From Brasenia schreberi (taxonomy: Eukaryota; Streptophyta; Magnoliopsida; Nymphaeales; Cabombaceae), in NCBI GenBank assembly GCA_036023115.1, contig JAYKKT010000091.1, forward strand, positions 34,955,501 through 35,019,500: 64,000 nucleotides of DNA. Direction: 5' to 3'. The first letter of the stretch is position 1. Each line of letters opens with the position of its first letter. A model generated the notes under the pieces. The model was not told the origin of the DNA and made no database searches. It worked only from the letters and a program-made list of their open reading frames with translations. Of the stretch, positions 33,392-44,995 are shown piece after piece. The translations under genes were made by a program, and so were the position numbers.

Positions 33392-34899
33392 CACTCTTCC
33401 TTCTCATCGATTTTTTCTTCATACTAAACCGGTTTTTTCTCCTCTCAATTAAAGAGGTTTCACTAGAGGGACGGCGCCCAAGATCAAAGTCCCAACCCCA
33501 TCCTCATTTCATAACCTTGTCGCTCTAATATACGTGGGAGCTCAATTTTATAAATGAAATCAAACTTAATATATGTAAAATATATCTAAATTAAAACATA
33601 TTATTATGAACGAAATGTGGAGAATGATGATTAGTTCACGAATTCAAAAAAAAGGTTTCTCTTATAATTTGTTTTATTTTTAAATGAGTCTAACTTTCTA
33701 TAATCAATTAGAGGAAGGCTCGGGACCAGGTTCGTGGGGCGAGGACTTGTATGCCATCCATGTCTCGATTCCCATGAGATATTTTCTTGATTTCCCCATC
33801 TCCATCTTTATCTCCATTTCTAGAGCGGGAAAGAGTTCTGATAAAAAAAGATATATTGGCAATCACTAAAATTTACTAAGGGTATTTTAAGTAAGTGGAG
33901 TGTGAGGGTATGTACATATCAATCCTATTCACAAAGTCAATGTGATGAGTTTGACACTCGGGGAGCTGGATTCAACCTTGAATCCACTGTTGTATCCAAA
34001 AAGAAAAAAGACAAATGTTTCCCAAGCGAAGCTTAAGAACAAAAGTTGCCAAGTACGAGTGAGCATGTATGTTCATGGGATGAGGACCACAATCCCCTCC
34101 CCAACCCCGTTTAGAAACCCACTTCTCGTTCCTGTCCTTTCTGGTTCCCGTACGGCCCCACCTTCGCAATCCAACTTAAAGAACTTGTTCACAATCATCA
34201 CTATTATAGAAGTCGAATGTTGCCTTACCCTCATTTCAATTGATAAAGAAAAACCTAAAAACCTCTCTTTCTCTTGTTAATTCTCTCCACAAGTATGAGG
34301 AGCCGAAGAATGGGAAAGAATTTAGAATTACTCTTTAATTAGAATCCTCGATGAATCAGGATTGACCATAGCAAGTTCACGAGTTTGTGAGACGGAGACA
34401 ACAGGTCGGTTTCCTCACCGAAGTTCCTATGAGGAGTGGGGGGATCCCCACCCCATGAACATCCCTACTAGTGGGCATCACCCAATTTTAGTTCTTCCAG
34501 AACCAGTACTCGATCGGGATTGAGTCAGCTCATGTTCCAGTTTGAAACTGCCAGTTGCAATTCCAATTATGGTTGAGCTTCAAACCATTTAAAACCAAAA
34601 AATATATTAGAAATAAAAAAATGCTTAACTAGCGGATCTAAGTTTTGATAGGGTTCTGACTGATTCGGTTCCAATTGGAATCTCCAGTCCGGTTCACACC
34701 GGCGTGTCTGCCTATCAGTTGCCTGGAATTTGTTCAATCCTAAACAACAAAACATTTAAGAATTGGATTTTCATCCTAGGTCTAAGTGAACAAGGTCCGC
34801 TTTGTTTCTGGCTTTTCAGTGAAACCATCTAAGCTAATCATAAATATGATATATTTAGCATGGAAGCTCTCATTTAGATGACATTTTTAAGCACTCATA
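33392..34899. other. no gene recognised
   Basis: A short phrase at about 33929-33965 (AGTCAATGTGATGAGTTTGACAC) repeats part of the SINE-like piece at 19140. GGTTCC/CAGTCCGG-type words at 34480-34700 resemble the TIR elements near 44200 and 45000. Otherwise empty. Confidence 0.45.
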
Positions 34900-35006
34900 G
34901 AGTTAGCTCACCTAACAAAGGACTCGATCGCGTGATGAGGGTTGTGAGCGAGTTTGATACGTGTGACATGCATACCTAGCTTTGACCTTCCCGTCGTAAC
35001 AAAAAG
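34900..35006 (+). repeat. candidate tRNA-derived SINE
   Basis: TTAGCTCACCTAACAAAGG resembles a pol III A box, GAGCGAGTTTGATAC 45 bases later resembles a B box, and the unit ends GACCTTCCCGTCGTAACAAAAAG. The unit at 44698 has the same order and the same end, so both look like copies of one SINE family. No target duplication was resolved. Confidence 0.5.
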
Positions 35007-35804
35007 AATGAATGGCATTTTTGAAACTTTTTTATAAGTCATTAAGGTCATTGTTTTTGCCCTGAATGGAATGTTTTTGCCCTTTTAATAGTGTTTTGCT
35101 TACTTCTCTTATAAAAATGTTCTTCTCTCATCTCCTCTTTGCTGCTTCCCTCAACCATAACCCATCTAAGTGTTTTTCTGTGTCTCTAGCCCATCTAGGT
35201 CGTTGTAATAAAAAACAAGTAGCAATTTTAAAACTTTTATACAAGTCATAAGCTAATTGTAAAACATATTTAAAGTATATAAAACCTGTTTTCATTTTAA
35301 AATTGTTCACGAACAAAAAGATTTTAGGCAAATAAGGTTCAACTTATTTAGTTTACCTACCAATCACACTCAGCTCAGCAACGTTCGCTTCGTTCAGCTG
35401 ATTTGACGGCCCTACTAGATGTAGACTTTCCAATACAACATTTAAGTTGACTTTTCCTTTCAAATTGTATATATCGGATTTATCTTTTATTTAGACTCTT
35501 CTCAATAAAAAAATGAGAAATATGGAGATTTTGAATTGAATCTCTTGCCAGGTGAGCTAAAACTCAAGTGCGTAATGATCAAAATGCATTATTTATTAGC
35601 ATTGAATTATAATGGTTGAAGATAGACAGTTGAGAAATGAACAAGCAAATGGCAACTACTTGCACAACGCGGTATAACGTAAGTAGCTAGCAGCTGGATC
35701 ACAAGTTCAAGGTCATGGATGAGTTCACAACCCAGGACATCCTCATATTGCACCAAATAAAAACATAAATAACTTAAAATAATTATCGCCCTACTTGTAC
35801 AAGT

Positions 35805-36047
35805 TTAAGTCTCTCTCCCCACTTCAGTTTCGAACAACCAAAGAAAAGTGATTTGTCCGAATTGCTCGGTGAAGTTCTCAGATAAGGTCTCCCAAGCCTC
35901 CCTAAAGAACGGCACAATCACCTGATTGCAGTAGTCTATTGGATAGTCGGCCCAAAATCCCATGGCAATAACCGAAGTAGCGATATCATCACTCATACCA
36001 AAACAAGCTGTACACCCGGTGTCGAAGTCCCCGGTAACCCGGCACAA
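35805..36047 (-). CDS. unrecognised open frame (80 codons)
   Basis: The peptide GDFDTGCTACFGMSDDIATS followed by AMGFWADYPIDYCNQ is compositionally protein-like, not a simple repeat, but I do not recognise it. It has no clear splice-linked neighbours. It may be a relic exon or chance. Confidence 0.2.
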   Translation of the reverse strand: MCRVTGDFDTGCTACFGMSDDIATSVIAMGFWADYPIDYCNQVIVPFFREAWETLSENFTEQFGQITFLWLFETEVGRET

Positions 36048-36719
36048 GGGGTACTCAGGCAGAACAGAACAGAACAGCTAAGCCGGTGATTGGAGAACAG
36101 ATCCGAAAGATTCTCAGGTCAGAGAGCTTCATACGTGGGAAATGCATATACTTTCCATGTTTTCTAATGATAAATGTTGTCCCAGATTTAAAGCTTGATT
36201 ATGTCACCTGCTTCTACTACACTACTACTGGTGGATCAAGCAATAAGATTGCGCATGGTATTCCTTCCTTTAAGAGTGAGAACTATTGTAGCACGCAGCA
36301 AAGTAAAGGATGAACGCATGAATCAAAGGCCGCCAAGCAAATAACAGTGCTCAGGAACCAATTCCACACTGAAAAGATCTCATATGAGCATGGTGCTGCA
36401 TCCTCCTTTGATGGAGCAGCGCATGAGGTGCATTACAGATGCATTCAAAAGCAATCCAGAGAATTCTTGGTTCTTCAATTTCAAATCCATTAGAAAGTCC
36501 GACTGCCATTTCGCTATCATTCATGGTAATCAAAGAGAAATATATTCAGACGAGAAAAACAGTGGAAATCTAGTCAAATTTGTGTTATTGTACATTCAGT
36601 AATTACAGAATCATATTGCTACGGATGCCACCAGTCGTCGGTATTCACCCAAAACCGAAAAGGCCCCAGCAAGTTTTCCCACGTGGATAAGCTCGCAAAC
36701 GTTGTACCTGGCCGGTGAA

Positions 36720-38690
36720 TCAGTGGATAGTCTCCTCCACCACATGATTATTTGCGAACAAAGGCTCTCTTCTTTGATGAAGACCAGCAGCTTCGACTTT
36801 CGGAGCCCGGTGGTTTAATTCTGAAGCCGATCTGAAAGCTGATTCTGTGGATGTCGACCTGAACGGGATTCTGTCTCCTCCAGGATAAGTATGACCCCGA
36901 TGATATCGTGACGGTGAGACATATCGTCGAGGTCTGTCTCTGAATGGATCTCTCAGTTCCTTCATATCAGATCTTGCCGTGTCCTCATATGTTCTATCTG
37001 CAACACTAGTACCTAACGAAGTTCCAATTCCAGTGCTAGTGCTCCCCATGGTAAACGTATCATCAGAACCCCAAAGTGTAAGGGATTCTTTCCTCTTCCC
37101 AAAGAACTGCCAAACCACAACTAGAAACAAAAGAAACAACAGAACAGGACCAGCCCACAGTACAGTGCTGGACTCTGCCTTAAGAACTGGGAGATTCGAC
37201 CGGTAGACCGCGACATATCGGCTTCCCAGACAGAGAACGACAAGCCTCTCGCGATTACCTGTAATAAAGGGAATTCCAACATCTTCAAGAGAAAGCTGTG
37301 AATTTGAAAAAGATGACACAATCTCGTCGAGGGAGGCTGAGAAAAGCGGCCTCAGATTGCTGGCCCACATGTAAACCTGAGAAGAAATGTTATAGACAGA
37401 CACTTTCTGAGAATTTACAGCCAGAAGGTACCCTTTGACGGCATGAACTCCCATTGGTTCATCTATCCCAGACTTCTTCTTCATCCTCACTCTGCACTTG
37501 AAATTGAGGATATCACCCAATAGAACTACATGTACAAGATCACCCTCGGCTGTAAAACCATATGCCTTCGACCGTTCCGAAACATCGAACACAAAATTCG
37601 TCGCTACGGAACCATTGAGTCCATCACATTCACTCTCCCTGATGACCATGTTTCTCAAGTCCAAAGATCCAGCACCATTTTTAGTCAGAAACAGTAGCCG
37701 CTGCCGGAAAAATGTGAGCGGCCGACTGGACGCTGTGGCAGTCCCATACAGACTACCATTCTCTCTAAACACCTTAATCCTACCCTTTGCGTCAGATACA
37801 AGTATATATCTGATCCTGCCAATTTGATGAGCTTCCAACAAAACAACAGATTCTTCATCTGCTGCAGAGTCGCTTGGGATCCTGTCCGCTGGCCGAGCGA
37901 GCGTCCGCAAGTGCTCGATCGACAAATATGGCCCATCGCCTCCATTGGGCCTTCCCCCAACCTTACTTTCTTCCCATATCTTATGCATCAATATTGTTCC
38001 ATCACTGTGTCCTGTAACTAGAACACCCTCGTTCCTCCCAAACTGCATGTACGAAAGCATTGAAGTCACAAACGCACTAGACGTGGTATTAAACTCAGCT
38101 AAAGCGTCACCGTTTGATAACAAGATGTAAACCTTTCCCTTGTCATCTCCTACTGCAATGTACTTGTTGATGCCTTCCAAATCGCCGAATGGCAAAACGT
38201 TTATACAAGTAACCACACTCTCCAGTTTAGCTGCAGACAGAAACTGAAACTTCTCTTGCCAAGTTGGTTTGTATTTCGTGACCGAGTACCCTCCTTTGTA
38301 CCGACCAATTTCCATCTTCGAACCCTGGTTTTCAACACCATCCCCTTCATTGTTTCCTTCGCCCCCAATACTTAAAACAGGGTCCTTGTTGATTTTAAGA
38401 TCTTTAGCACCACGTCCCCGTGATTGCAGGCGAGAATTCGTCGTACCACAAGATTCAGAACACGATGTTTCAATCCTACTAATGGACTCCCTCAATTGTT
38501 CAACTAAAGATTCGAGCATCTTCAGCTGGGTTTCTTGTCTTTCTATGAGATTCTTGTGGTAGTGGAAACTTTTTGAATCCAAGGATTCAACAGGGCATGT
38601 TTCCGAAGGAAGAAAGGGACTTCCATGAACGAGAAAATTACATAAGAAAGCAACAATAAACGCCACAAAGATCTTGCACATTGCCTCCAT
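36720..38690 (-). CDS. At1g75140-like single-pass membrane protein with WD40-like propeller (656 aa)
   Basis: Intronless, from ATG at 38690 to stop at 36720. Residues 1-23 are a signal peptide (KIFVAFIVAFLCNFLVHG). Residues about 45-75 form a coiled coil (LIERQETQLKMLESLVEQLR). Residues about 145-500 carry propeller-like blades (KYIAVGDDKGKVYILLSNG, GVLVTGHSDGTILMHKIW, RIRYILVSDAKGRIKVFREN). One transmembrane segment lies at about 510-531 (VLWAGPVLLFLLFLVVVWQF), followed by a 125-residue Ser/Arg-rich cytosolic tail. This domain order and length match the plant proteins At1g75140/At1g19370, which have no established biochemical function. The topology suggests a lumenal or extracellular propeller in the secretory system. 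No disruption is seen; I expect it to be functional. Confidence 0.9.
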   Translation of the reverse strand: MEAMCKIFVAFIVAFLCNFLVHGSPFLPSETCPVESLDSKSFHYHKNLIERQETQLKMLESLVEQLRESISRIETSCSESCGTTNSRLQSRGRGAKDLKINKDPVLSIGGEGNNEGDGVENQGSKMEIGRYKGGYSVTKYKPTWQEKFQFLSAAKLESVVTCINVLPFGDLEGINKYIAVGDDKGKVYILLSNGDALAEFNTTSSAFVTSMLSYMQFGRNEGVLVTGHSDGTILMHKIWEESKVGGRPNGGDGPYLSIEHLRTLARPADRIPSDSAADEESVVLLEAHQIGRIRYILVSDAKGRIKVFRENGSLYGTATASSRPLTFFRQRLLFLTKNGAGSLDLRNMVIRESECDGLNGSVATNFVFDVSERSKAYGFTAEGDLVHVVLLGDILNFKCRVRMKKKSGIDEPMGVHAVKGYLLAVNSQKVSVYNISSQVYMWASNLRPLFSASLDEIVSSFSNSQLSLEDVGIPFITGNRERLVVLCLGSRYVAVYRSNLPVLKAESSTVLWAGPVLLFLLFLVVVWQFFGKRKESLTLWGSDDTFTMGSTSTGIGTSLGTSVADRTYEDTARSDMKELRDPFRDRPRRYVSPSRYHRGHTYPGGDRIPFRSTSTESAFRSASELNHRAPKVEAAGLHQRREPLFANNHVVEETIH

Positions 38691-39650
38691 TCATGCAAAT
38701 TCAGACAACCCAACGGAAAAGACAGATATAAACATAAAGAAGGAAGTTTTCGAAATTCACCAGGCGCACCACATAGAAAGAATTCACAATGTTGGCATCG
38801 ATATCCTCTGTCTCCCTCCTGAAATTAGGCGTTTTTCACGTTTGCCGGGGTCCTCAGCGCTAGTAGGAAGTAACGTATCTCCAGTAAAGACCAACCGGAC
38901 ATCAGACAGAATCTTCCGAAGTTAGATTCCGGGAATCACTGTGCCCTACCTCCAATTTACTTCTTCAATTCTAGCGCCTCTCAATTCCAATCAGACACAC
39001 ATACACCCCCCATCTCTGTAAACTCAAATCCCAACAATCTCAGTCCCACCTACGCCAGGCCGGAAGACTGTCAGAATCGCCGGAATCCGACCAACTCGCA
39101 AGCAACAAAAGCGACAATTAAAAAAATGAGTGGCATAACCCACAGGGCTCCAGAAACTACTTCCCGTTTACCGTCGAATCCGCCGGAACAGTTCACGCGA
39201 CGAGTCAAACTACGCGTAATACTTGAACTACCAGCTCCCAGAGACGTCGTTCTAACGGACGACTTTCACGATTCCGAGGTCACCAACGAGCATTCGACAC
39301 CGACAAAATCCCAATTTGTTGATCGGAGCTCCGGCCTGTATTCACTCCGCCGGTCAACTGCATGGTTCTGTTCGAGTTTTACGCCCTCCGAGAACTCAGT
39401 TTACCGTCGAAAGAGAGAAGTCCACCGTCTTTTTCAACACCCAGACCTTAGAGAGAGAGAGAGAGACTTCTCGAAGGATTCTGGCCTTCTAGCAACGTCC
39501 AGAGAGAGAGAGAGAGAGATCGCTTGGTTGGCCCTCTCGAAAGGGTCTAGAGACGTCGAGAGAGAGAGAGAGAGGAAGAGAAGCATCGAGAGAGAGAACA
39601 AAGCATGTGACCGTTTCCTCGGACTGGGAGGGATTGCCAAGTGACTTTTG
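38691..39650 (-). promoter_or_regulatory. 5' UTR/promoter region of the At1g75140-like gene with CT tracts
   Basis: On the minus strand this region is pyrimidine-rich, with CT runs at about 39450-39600 (seen as GAGAGA on the plus strand), the Y-patch type common upstream of plant genes. A 172-codon plus-strand frame at 39126-39644 is mostly ERERER from these repeats and I do not consider it a gene. No TATA box could be placed with confidence. Confidence 0.5.
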
Positions 39651-41292
39651 TCTTTACAAAGTCATCCATACTTCTTATCGTGAGTACGTACCTACACTAA
39701 TTTGTGATTAGAGAGTTTTAGACCATTGATTAAGAAGATGGATGGATTGCGTTTACACGGCTTATAGTTCGTCCCTCTTCGTTTGGAGACTAACCCACAT
39801 TCTTTGTATAATAGATCTCGGATCGTAGATTTGACCCAATACTGGTCACATACCCGACCCGTTCTTGAATAACAGAGATATTACCAAACAATCCAGCGAT
39901 CAAGACCACGAAATCTCAGCCCTTAGTTTTCCAAGAGGCCGTTTGCATCGTCGCAAGTTGCACTAGCGGCTTTCAAAAGGCTTGACTTTGGAAATTTTAA
40001 TTATCAGTCGAGTGTTGGTTGGGTTCAGGTATGGGTTTGGATCATACACCGAAAAATAGACAAGGTCGCAAAATCCCATTTAAGTATTGGATTTCTGTTC
40101 TCTTTCTATAAAATCCGATAATCCTCTTTTTTTTTCTTTAAACCACGGGCGTTACAAAGCCCACAAGGACCCTGACTAATCCGGTTTGAATTGAGTCCGA
40201 CCCGCAACTCACTAAGGGGTAAATCTATCCCGGTGCTGGTTTTCTCAGTCCACAAGATTCAAATCCGAGACCCCGCCTAAGGAGGACAAGAAGTGGCGAA
40301 CTGCTTGAACCCGTCAAGTGTTGGTGGACAACCCACCTTTAAATAAATAAAAAAAATAACCTTTAGATATTATATTTTAACATTTGCTTTTTGACATTAG
40401 TATCCTTCAAGAATGCCCTTGATATTCAAATGATAAGGATGACCATCGATCATTTGCTGATCATCAGCTGTTTAAAATGACAAAAATGCTTTCATCTATA
40501 TCTATATATATATAAACAAATTTCAACTATCTAATTTTAGAAATAAATGGCTAATATTTGAATTTAAAAGCAAAACTACACTTTCACTTTTTGTTTTAAT
40601 TAAAAAAGCAACTTTTTTAATTCAAATCACAATCATTTAATTTTTAATTGAATAGGTAAGATTTGTAAATATGCTAATATTATATATATAATCCTGCCAC
40701 CGACTTAGTGATAGTCTTATGGTAGTTGTCGGCAATCCTACGTGGATGGCTGCTTTATAGGCTGAGTTGGTTCTCTCTCTCTTTCTCTCTTAATTAACTT
40801 GATTATTTTCTTAAATCATAATTTATATTAGTTTTTTAAATAATCAAAAGACTCTGCTCAAAATAGCATCTTAAAAGCTATTAGGCTACCAAAATCAGAT
40901 AACTTTATCGGTTTGATTCATATGGAATTGGATTTTTCAAACAGCGGGTCATAAAGGGTAAATATTTTGTAAAAAACACCTCTATTTATAGGTGGACTTT
41001 ATGCTTTATCAAACATCTTGGTTTGTGGGTTGCCTCAATAGAACCATTATGTGGAAAGGCTTAGGTGGTTAAACATTAAAGCCGTTTCAAAGACACACAT
41101 GCATGCGCGTGCACACACACATATATCATGAGACTGAACCCCAAGAATCAATAAAAGAAGCGCATACGCGTGCATCGACGGGATTGAGTGGTTCTCGAAC
41201 AGCCACCCTCACATTTAGACAACCTACTCCAATTGCAAGCACCCTTGGAGGCTCACAAGGCCAGCAAATAATGCATTATAAAAATGCCTGCA
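39651..41292. other. intergenic; possible tRNA-like repeat at 40190-40340
   Basis: GATTCAAATCC at about 40258 resembles a pol III B box and is preceded by AACTCACTAAGGGG, hinting at another SINE remnant. The rest is AT-rich non-coding sequence. Confidence 0.4.

Positions 41293-41360
<68 letters not shown>
41293..41360 (+). repeat. compound microsatellite (TG)n(TA)n(GA)n
   Basis: Six TG, about fifteen TA and about twelve GA units in direct succession, just upstream of the LINE piece at 41397. Confidence 0.95.
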
Positions 41361-41396
41361 TGTGAGCCGTTCAAATTTATTGATGATGTCTAATAG

Positions 41397-42735
41397 AAAT
41401 TGGAACATGGATATAAAAGAAGCCAATTGTGTGAATTATCGAGGTATGAAGTTAATGAGTCATACTATGAAATTGTGGGAAAGAATTATCAAACATAGGT
41501 TAAGACAAGTATCAAGTACAACAAAGAACCAATTTGAATTCATGCCAAGCATATCTATTGTTGAAGCGATTCACCTTTTAAGACGTCTTATGAAAAATTT
41601 TAGAGCAAAAAAGAAAGACCTTCACATGATATTTATTGATATAGAAAAAGCTTAGAATAGGGTACCGAGGGGGGTACTTTGGAGAACTTTAGAAAGAAGA
41701 GCTATCCCATTGACATACATTAACCTTATAAGACACATGTACGATGGTGCAAAAACATGTGTGAGGACTCATGAAGGAATGACAGACTTCTTTGAAGTTA
41801 ATATTGGGTTACATCAAGGATCAACTTTAAGTTCATACTTATTTATAATGGTGATTGATGAGTTAACAAAACATATTCAAGATGAAGTACCTTAGTGTAT
41901 GTTATTTGCATATGACATTGTGTTAGTGGAGGAGTCTAAGGAAAAAGTTAATAGAAAATTAGAACTATGGAGAGAAACATTAGAAAGCAAAGGCCTTCGA
42001 CTTAGTAGAACAAACACAGAATATATGGAATGTAAGTTTGATCATTTGGTTACTTCAGTGGACATAGAAATTAAAATTGGCATACATTGCATCCATCGAA
42101 AGGAAAGTTTTAAATACCTAAGGTCAATTTTTTAGAATGATGGAAGAATTGATGAGATGTTACGCATAGAATTAACACCGGTTGGTTAAAATGGAGAGGA
42201 GCATCAGGTATTCTTTATGATAAGAAGATACCATTAAAGTTAAAAGATAAATATTATAGAGCAGCAATTAGGCCTGTCATGTTTTATGATTCTAAGTGTT
42301 GGGCAGTTAATCATCAATATGTACAAAAGATGTTTGTGACAGAAATGAAGATGTTGAGATAGATGAGTGGTTATACAAGAAAAGATCGTATACATAATGA
42401 GGTTATTAGAAACAAATCAGGAGTGACACCAATAGAAGATAAAATGAGAGAATATCATTTAAGATGGTTTGGACATATAGAAAGAATATCAAAAGAATAA
42501 TGTGTAAGAAGGTATGAAAAACTAAATTTAGAAAGTATTAAAAGAGGTAGAGGATAACTACAAAAGTGTTGAAAAGAAACAATAAAGAATGATCTAGCTT
42601 ATTGTGAGTTAACTGCTAACATGACACATGATAGGGCTTTGTGGAAACAAAACATGATAGGGCTTTGTGGAAACAAAAAATCCATGTAGCCGATCCCGTC
42701 TAGTATGGGAAAAGGCTTAGTTGTTGTTGTATAAA
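41397..42735 (+). mobile_element. 5'-truncated RTE LINE, pseudogenic
   Basis: Starts in the RT domain ([18 protein letters not shown]) and runs to the TTG tail. Stops interrupt EKA*NRVPRG near 41655 and the word before MLFAYDIV near 41895; the catalytic FADD has become FAYD. A 26-base segment (ACATGATAGGGCTTTGTGGA...) is tandemly duplicated at 42626-42677. It is dead and older than the 3949-7252 copy. Confidence 0.93.
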
Positions 42736-42903
42736 TTTACCATCACTAGAGACATCAATTTTAGTAGCATTTGGCTCTTTCAAAAGAGCCTAATGCCACT
42801 AAAAATGTTTTCACCATGGATGGATTCCTTGAGATACGAATAGCTGTGGCCGTATATGTAATGACATTTTGTTGATAGAATTTCTCGACACCAGATCCCT
42901 CTT

Positions 42904-42904
<1 letters not shown>

Positions 42905-42997
<93 letters not shown>
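42905..42997 (+). repeat. (CT)n(TA)n microsatellite
   Basis: About a dozen CT units followed by more than thirty TA units. The following 100 bases are also TA-rich. Confidence 0.95.
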
Positions 42998-43001
<4 letters not shown>

Positions 43002-43500
43002 GACGTATGCGTACATGTATGTATATATACAATATATAGACATGTATACATATATATATATATATTACATTTACATATATATACAAAAACATATGTAACG
43101 TACATATGTGTATGAATATATAAAAATAAATGACGATCTTCTGCAGAAACCTATTTTTCATACAAATTTGTGTGAACAGGCATCTCATTGTTTTTCAGCC
43201 AGACTGATAATGTCATTGTGCTGGAATGTGGAGAAAATATCAAGTTAATTATTGAATCACAAAAGTCGAATGCATAGGAGACAGTTTGAAGGGTTTCAAA
43301 GTAATGACTTGTTTTACCAAAACAAAACTCATTGCTAACGTAAAAACCAAACTCTTTGCATATAATACACATACATTATATATATAATTGGATCCTAGTT
43401 CACTCATTGCTTTATAGTGATATTAGTATAATTTAAAAAGAATTAAGAACAACTTATCGGGAAGAAGAGTAACCAGGCACCAGCGAGTAATGTCAATGCT

Positions 43501-43595
43501 GGAATCTCTCTCTCATACAACAACAACAACAACTACAACAACTAAGCCTTTTCTCATACTAGAGGGGGTCGGCTACATGGAATCTCTCTCTCATA
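43501..43595 (-). mobile_element. 61-bp RTE LINE 3'-end insertion with 17-bp TSD
   Basis: GGAATCTCTCTCTCATA occurs at 43501-43517 and 43579-43595. Between them, on the minus strand, lie only the last LINE bases: ATGTAGCCGACCCCCTCTAG, TATGAGAAAAGGCTTAG and a TTG/TAG tail. It is an extreme 5' truncation. Confidence 0.9.
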
Positions 43596-44697
43596 TATCT
43601 ATCTATATATATATATATACTTATATATGAGAGAGAGAGAATTGATCTTTACAAGGGAGCTCGTGTAGACTTACAAAAACGGGGCCTTGACCTGGTTCAC
43701 CTCATTCATTAAATCGTCAATCTTAAAAGCCACCATACGAAAAGCTACGGTTGAGAGGCCTTCCACGTTGCGACGCGATGATCGATTGTTGTATTTATGG
43801 AATTGTCTCACATTTTCATCAGAAAGATCATTTCGTACGCTACCAGTGTTGTCAGATTCGGATCAAATAGGCTCCGATTTGACTCATGCATATTGAATAC
43901 AATCCAACGTTTTCGATTTTAAACAGCCCGGTTTAGGAGAGTGGGAGTCCCGAACCGGACTGATTCGGGCCTAAATGATCATTTTGAAGTTCCTTTTTTC
44001 CCCCACCTTAGTGTAGCAACGGGGAGGCAAAAGCCAGGTGTGGCACGCCCTGAGAATCGAACTCACTACAAACTTACATTCAAATACTTCATTTTTTCTT
44101 TTCCTCTTTATTGCCATAGGATTTGTTTCCTTAGGTACCAATTTACATTCAAATTTTTGAAATGTCAATTACCTCCAGCATGATTCTACAATATATCACC
44201 ATGAATCGTCACCGAAGCGGGAGAGCTTCCCGGTTCCAATTACTGTTCCAAAGCTTGTTTGGTCGGTTCCACGAGTGGTGTTGTTACGGTTCAAACCACT
44301 GGGCCAGTTCCAAACCGACCTAGACATGTGGATGACAATCTCAACTGGATCCACAGGACAGAGAGGGTTGTGGGGCAGGTCCAGGTTTCAAACTCTAAGA
44401 CCAATGAAGCAGGTTGAGGCAGGTTATAAAGGTTCTTTTGAATGAGGGGTAGGTTAGGATTTGGGTTGCAAAACATGACTCATTGCGTTCCCTGCCCATA
44501 GTTGTCTAAACTTGAAATTACAAATTTTAAGAAAGTTAAAAGATATCAAATACCTTAATTTCTTTTAACAAATAGTAGTCTAAGTTGAGTTATTTTAAAA
44601 CATAGAGAGTCATCCAGTTAATTTAAAGGTAGGCAGTTAATTGTATATCTTTAAAAGTTGAGAAGCTTGATGAAATCTTCAATATAGTAAATAACTT
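43596..44697. other. spacer with fragment of a TIR element (about 44200-44330)
   Basis: The reverse complement of about 44280-44325 (CTAGGTCGGTTTGGAACTGG, CCCAGTGGTTTGAACC) resembles the left end of the element at 44996. No gene is seen. Confidence 0.45.
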
Positions 44698-44820
44698 GGG
44701 AGCAATAGCTCACCCGGCTAGGGGTCTGACTCACAAGTTGAATGTCGTGAGTTCAATACTTATGGGTGCATGTGGCTTGGACCTCTCCATTGTAAAAAAA
44801 GAAAGAAAGAAAAAAGAAAA
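44698..44820 (+). repeat. candidate tRNA-derived SINE with A-rich tail
   Basis: TAGCTCACCCGGCTAGG (A-box-like, 44706) and GAGTTCAATACTT (B-box-like, 44749) lie 43 bases apart, followed by GGACCTCTCCATTGT and a (GAAA)n/A-rich tail. It matches the unit at 34900-35006 in order and 3' sequence. Confidence 0.6.
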
Positions 44821-44995
44821 GACTCACAAAGAAAACCTCATCATAAACACCCACCTCTATGGTGTAATTCTGCCAAGAGTTCGCATGCACCCATGCACAA
44901 ACGTGATCTAGGCTCATAGAGGTACAACCTCTAGTTTTATTGAGAGATTTGTGCGCATTGTTGCATTTTCTTTCGTTACAAGAAGCACACACACC

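Noticed and set aside
39126..39644. 172-codon plus-strand ORF opposite the At1g75140-like gene
   Set aside because: Its second half is ERERER from GA repeats, and the region fits a CT-rich 5' UTR/promoter of the minus-strand gene.
41103..43188. ORFs with IYIYIYIY and RERERE runs near 41.1-41.4 and 42.8-43.2 kb
   Set aside because: They are translations of TA and GA microsatellites.
41293..43620. Possible CRISPR-like or regulatory array in the TA/GA-rich stretches
   Set aside because: They are ordinary plant microsatellites with no spacer structure.
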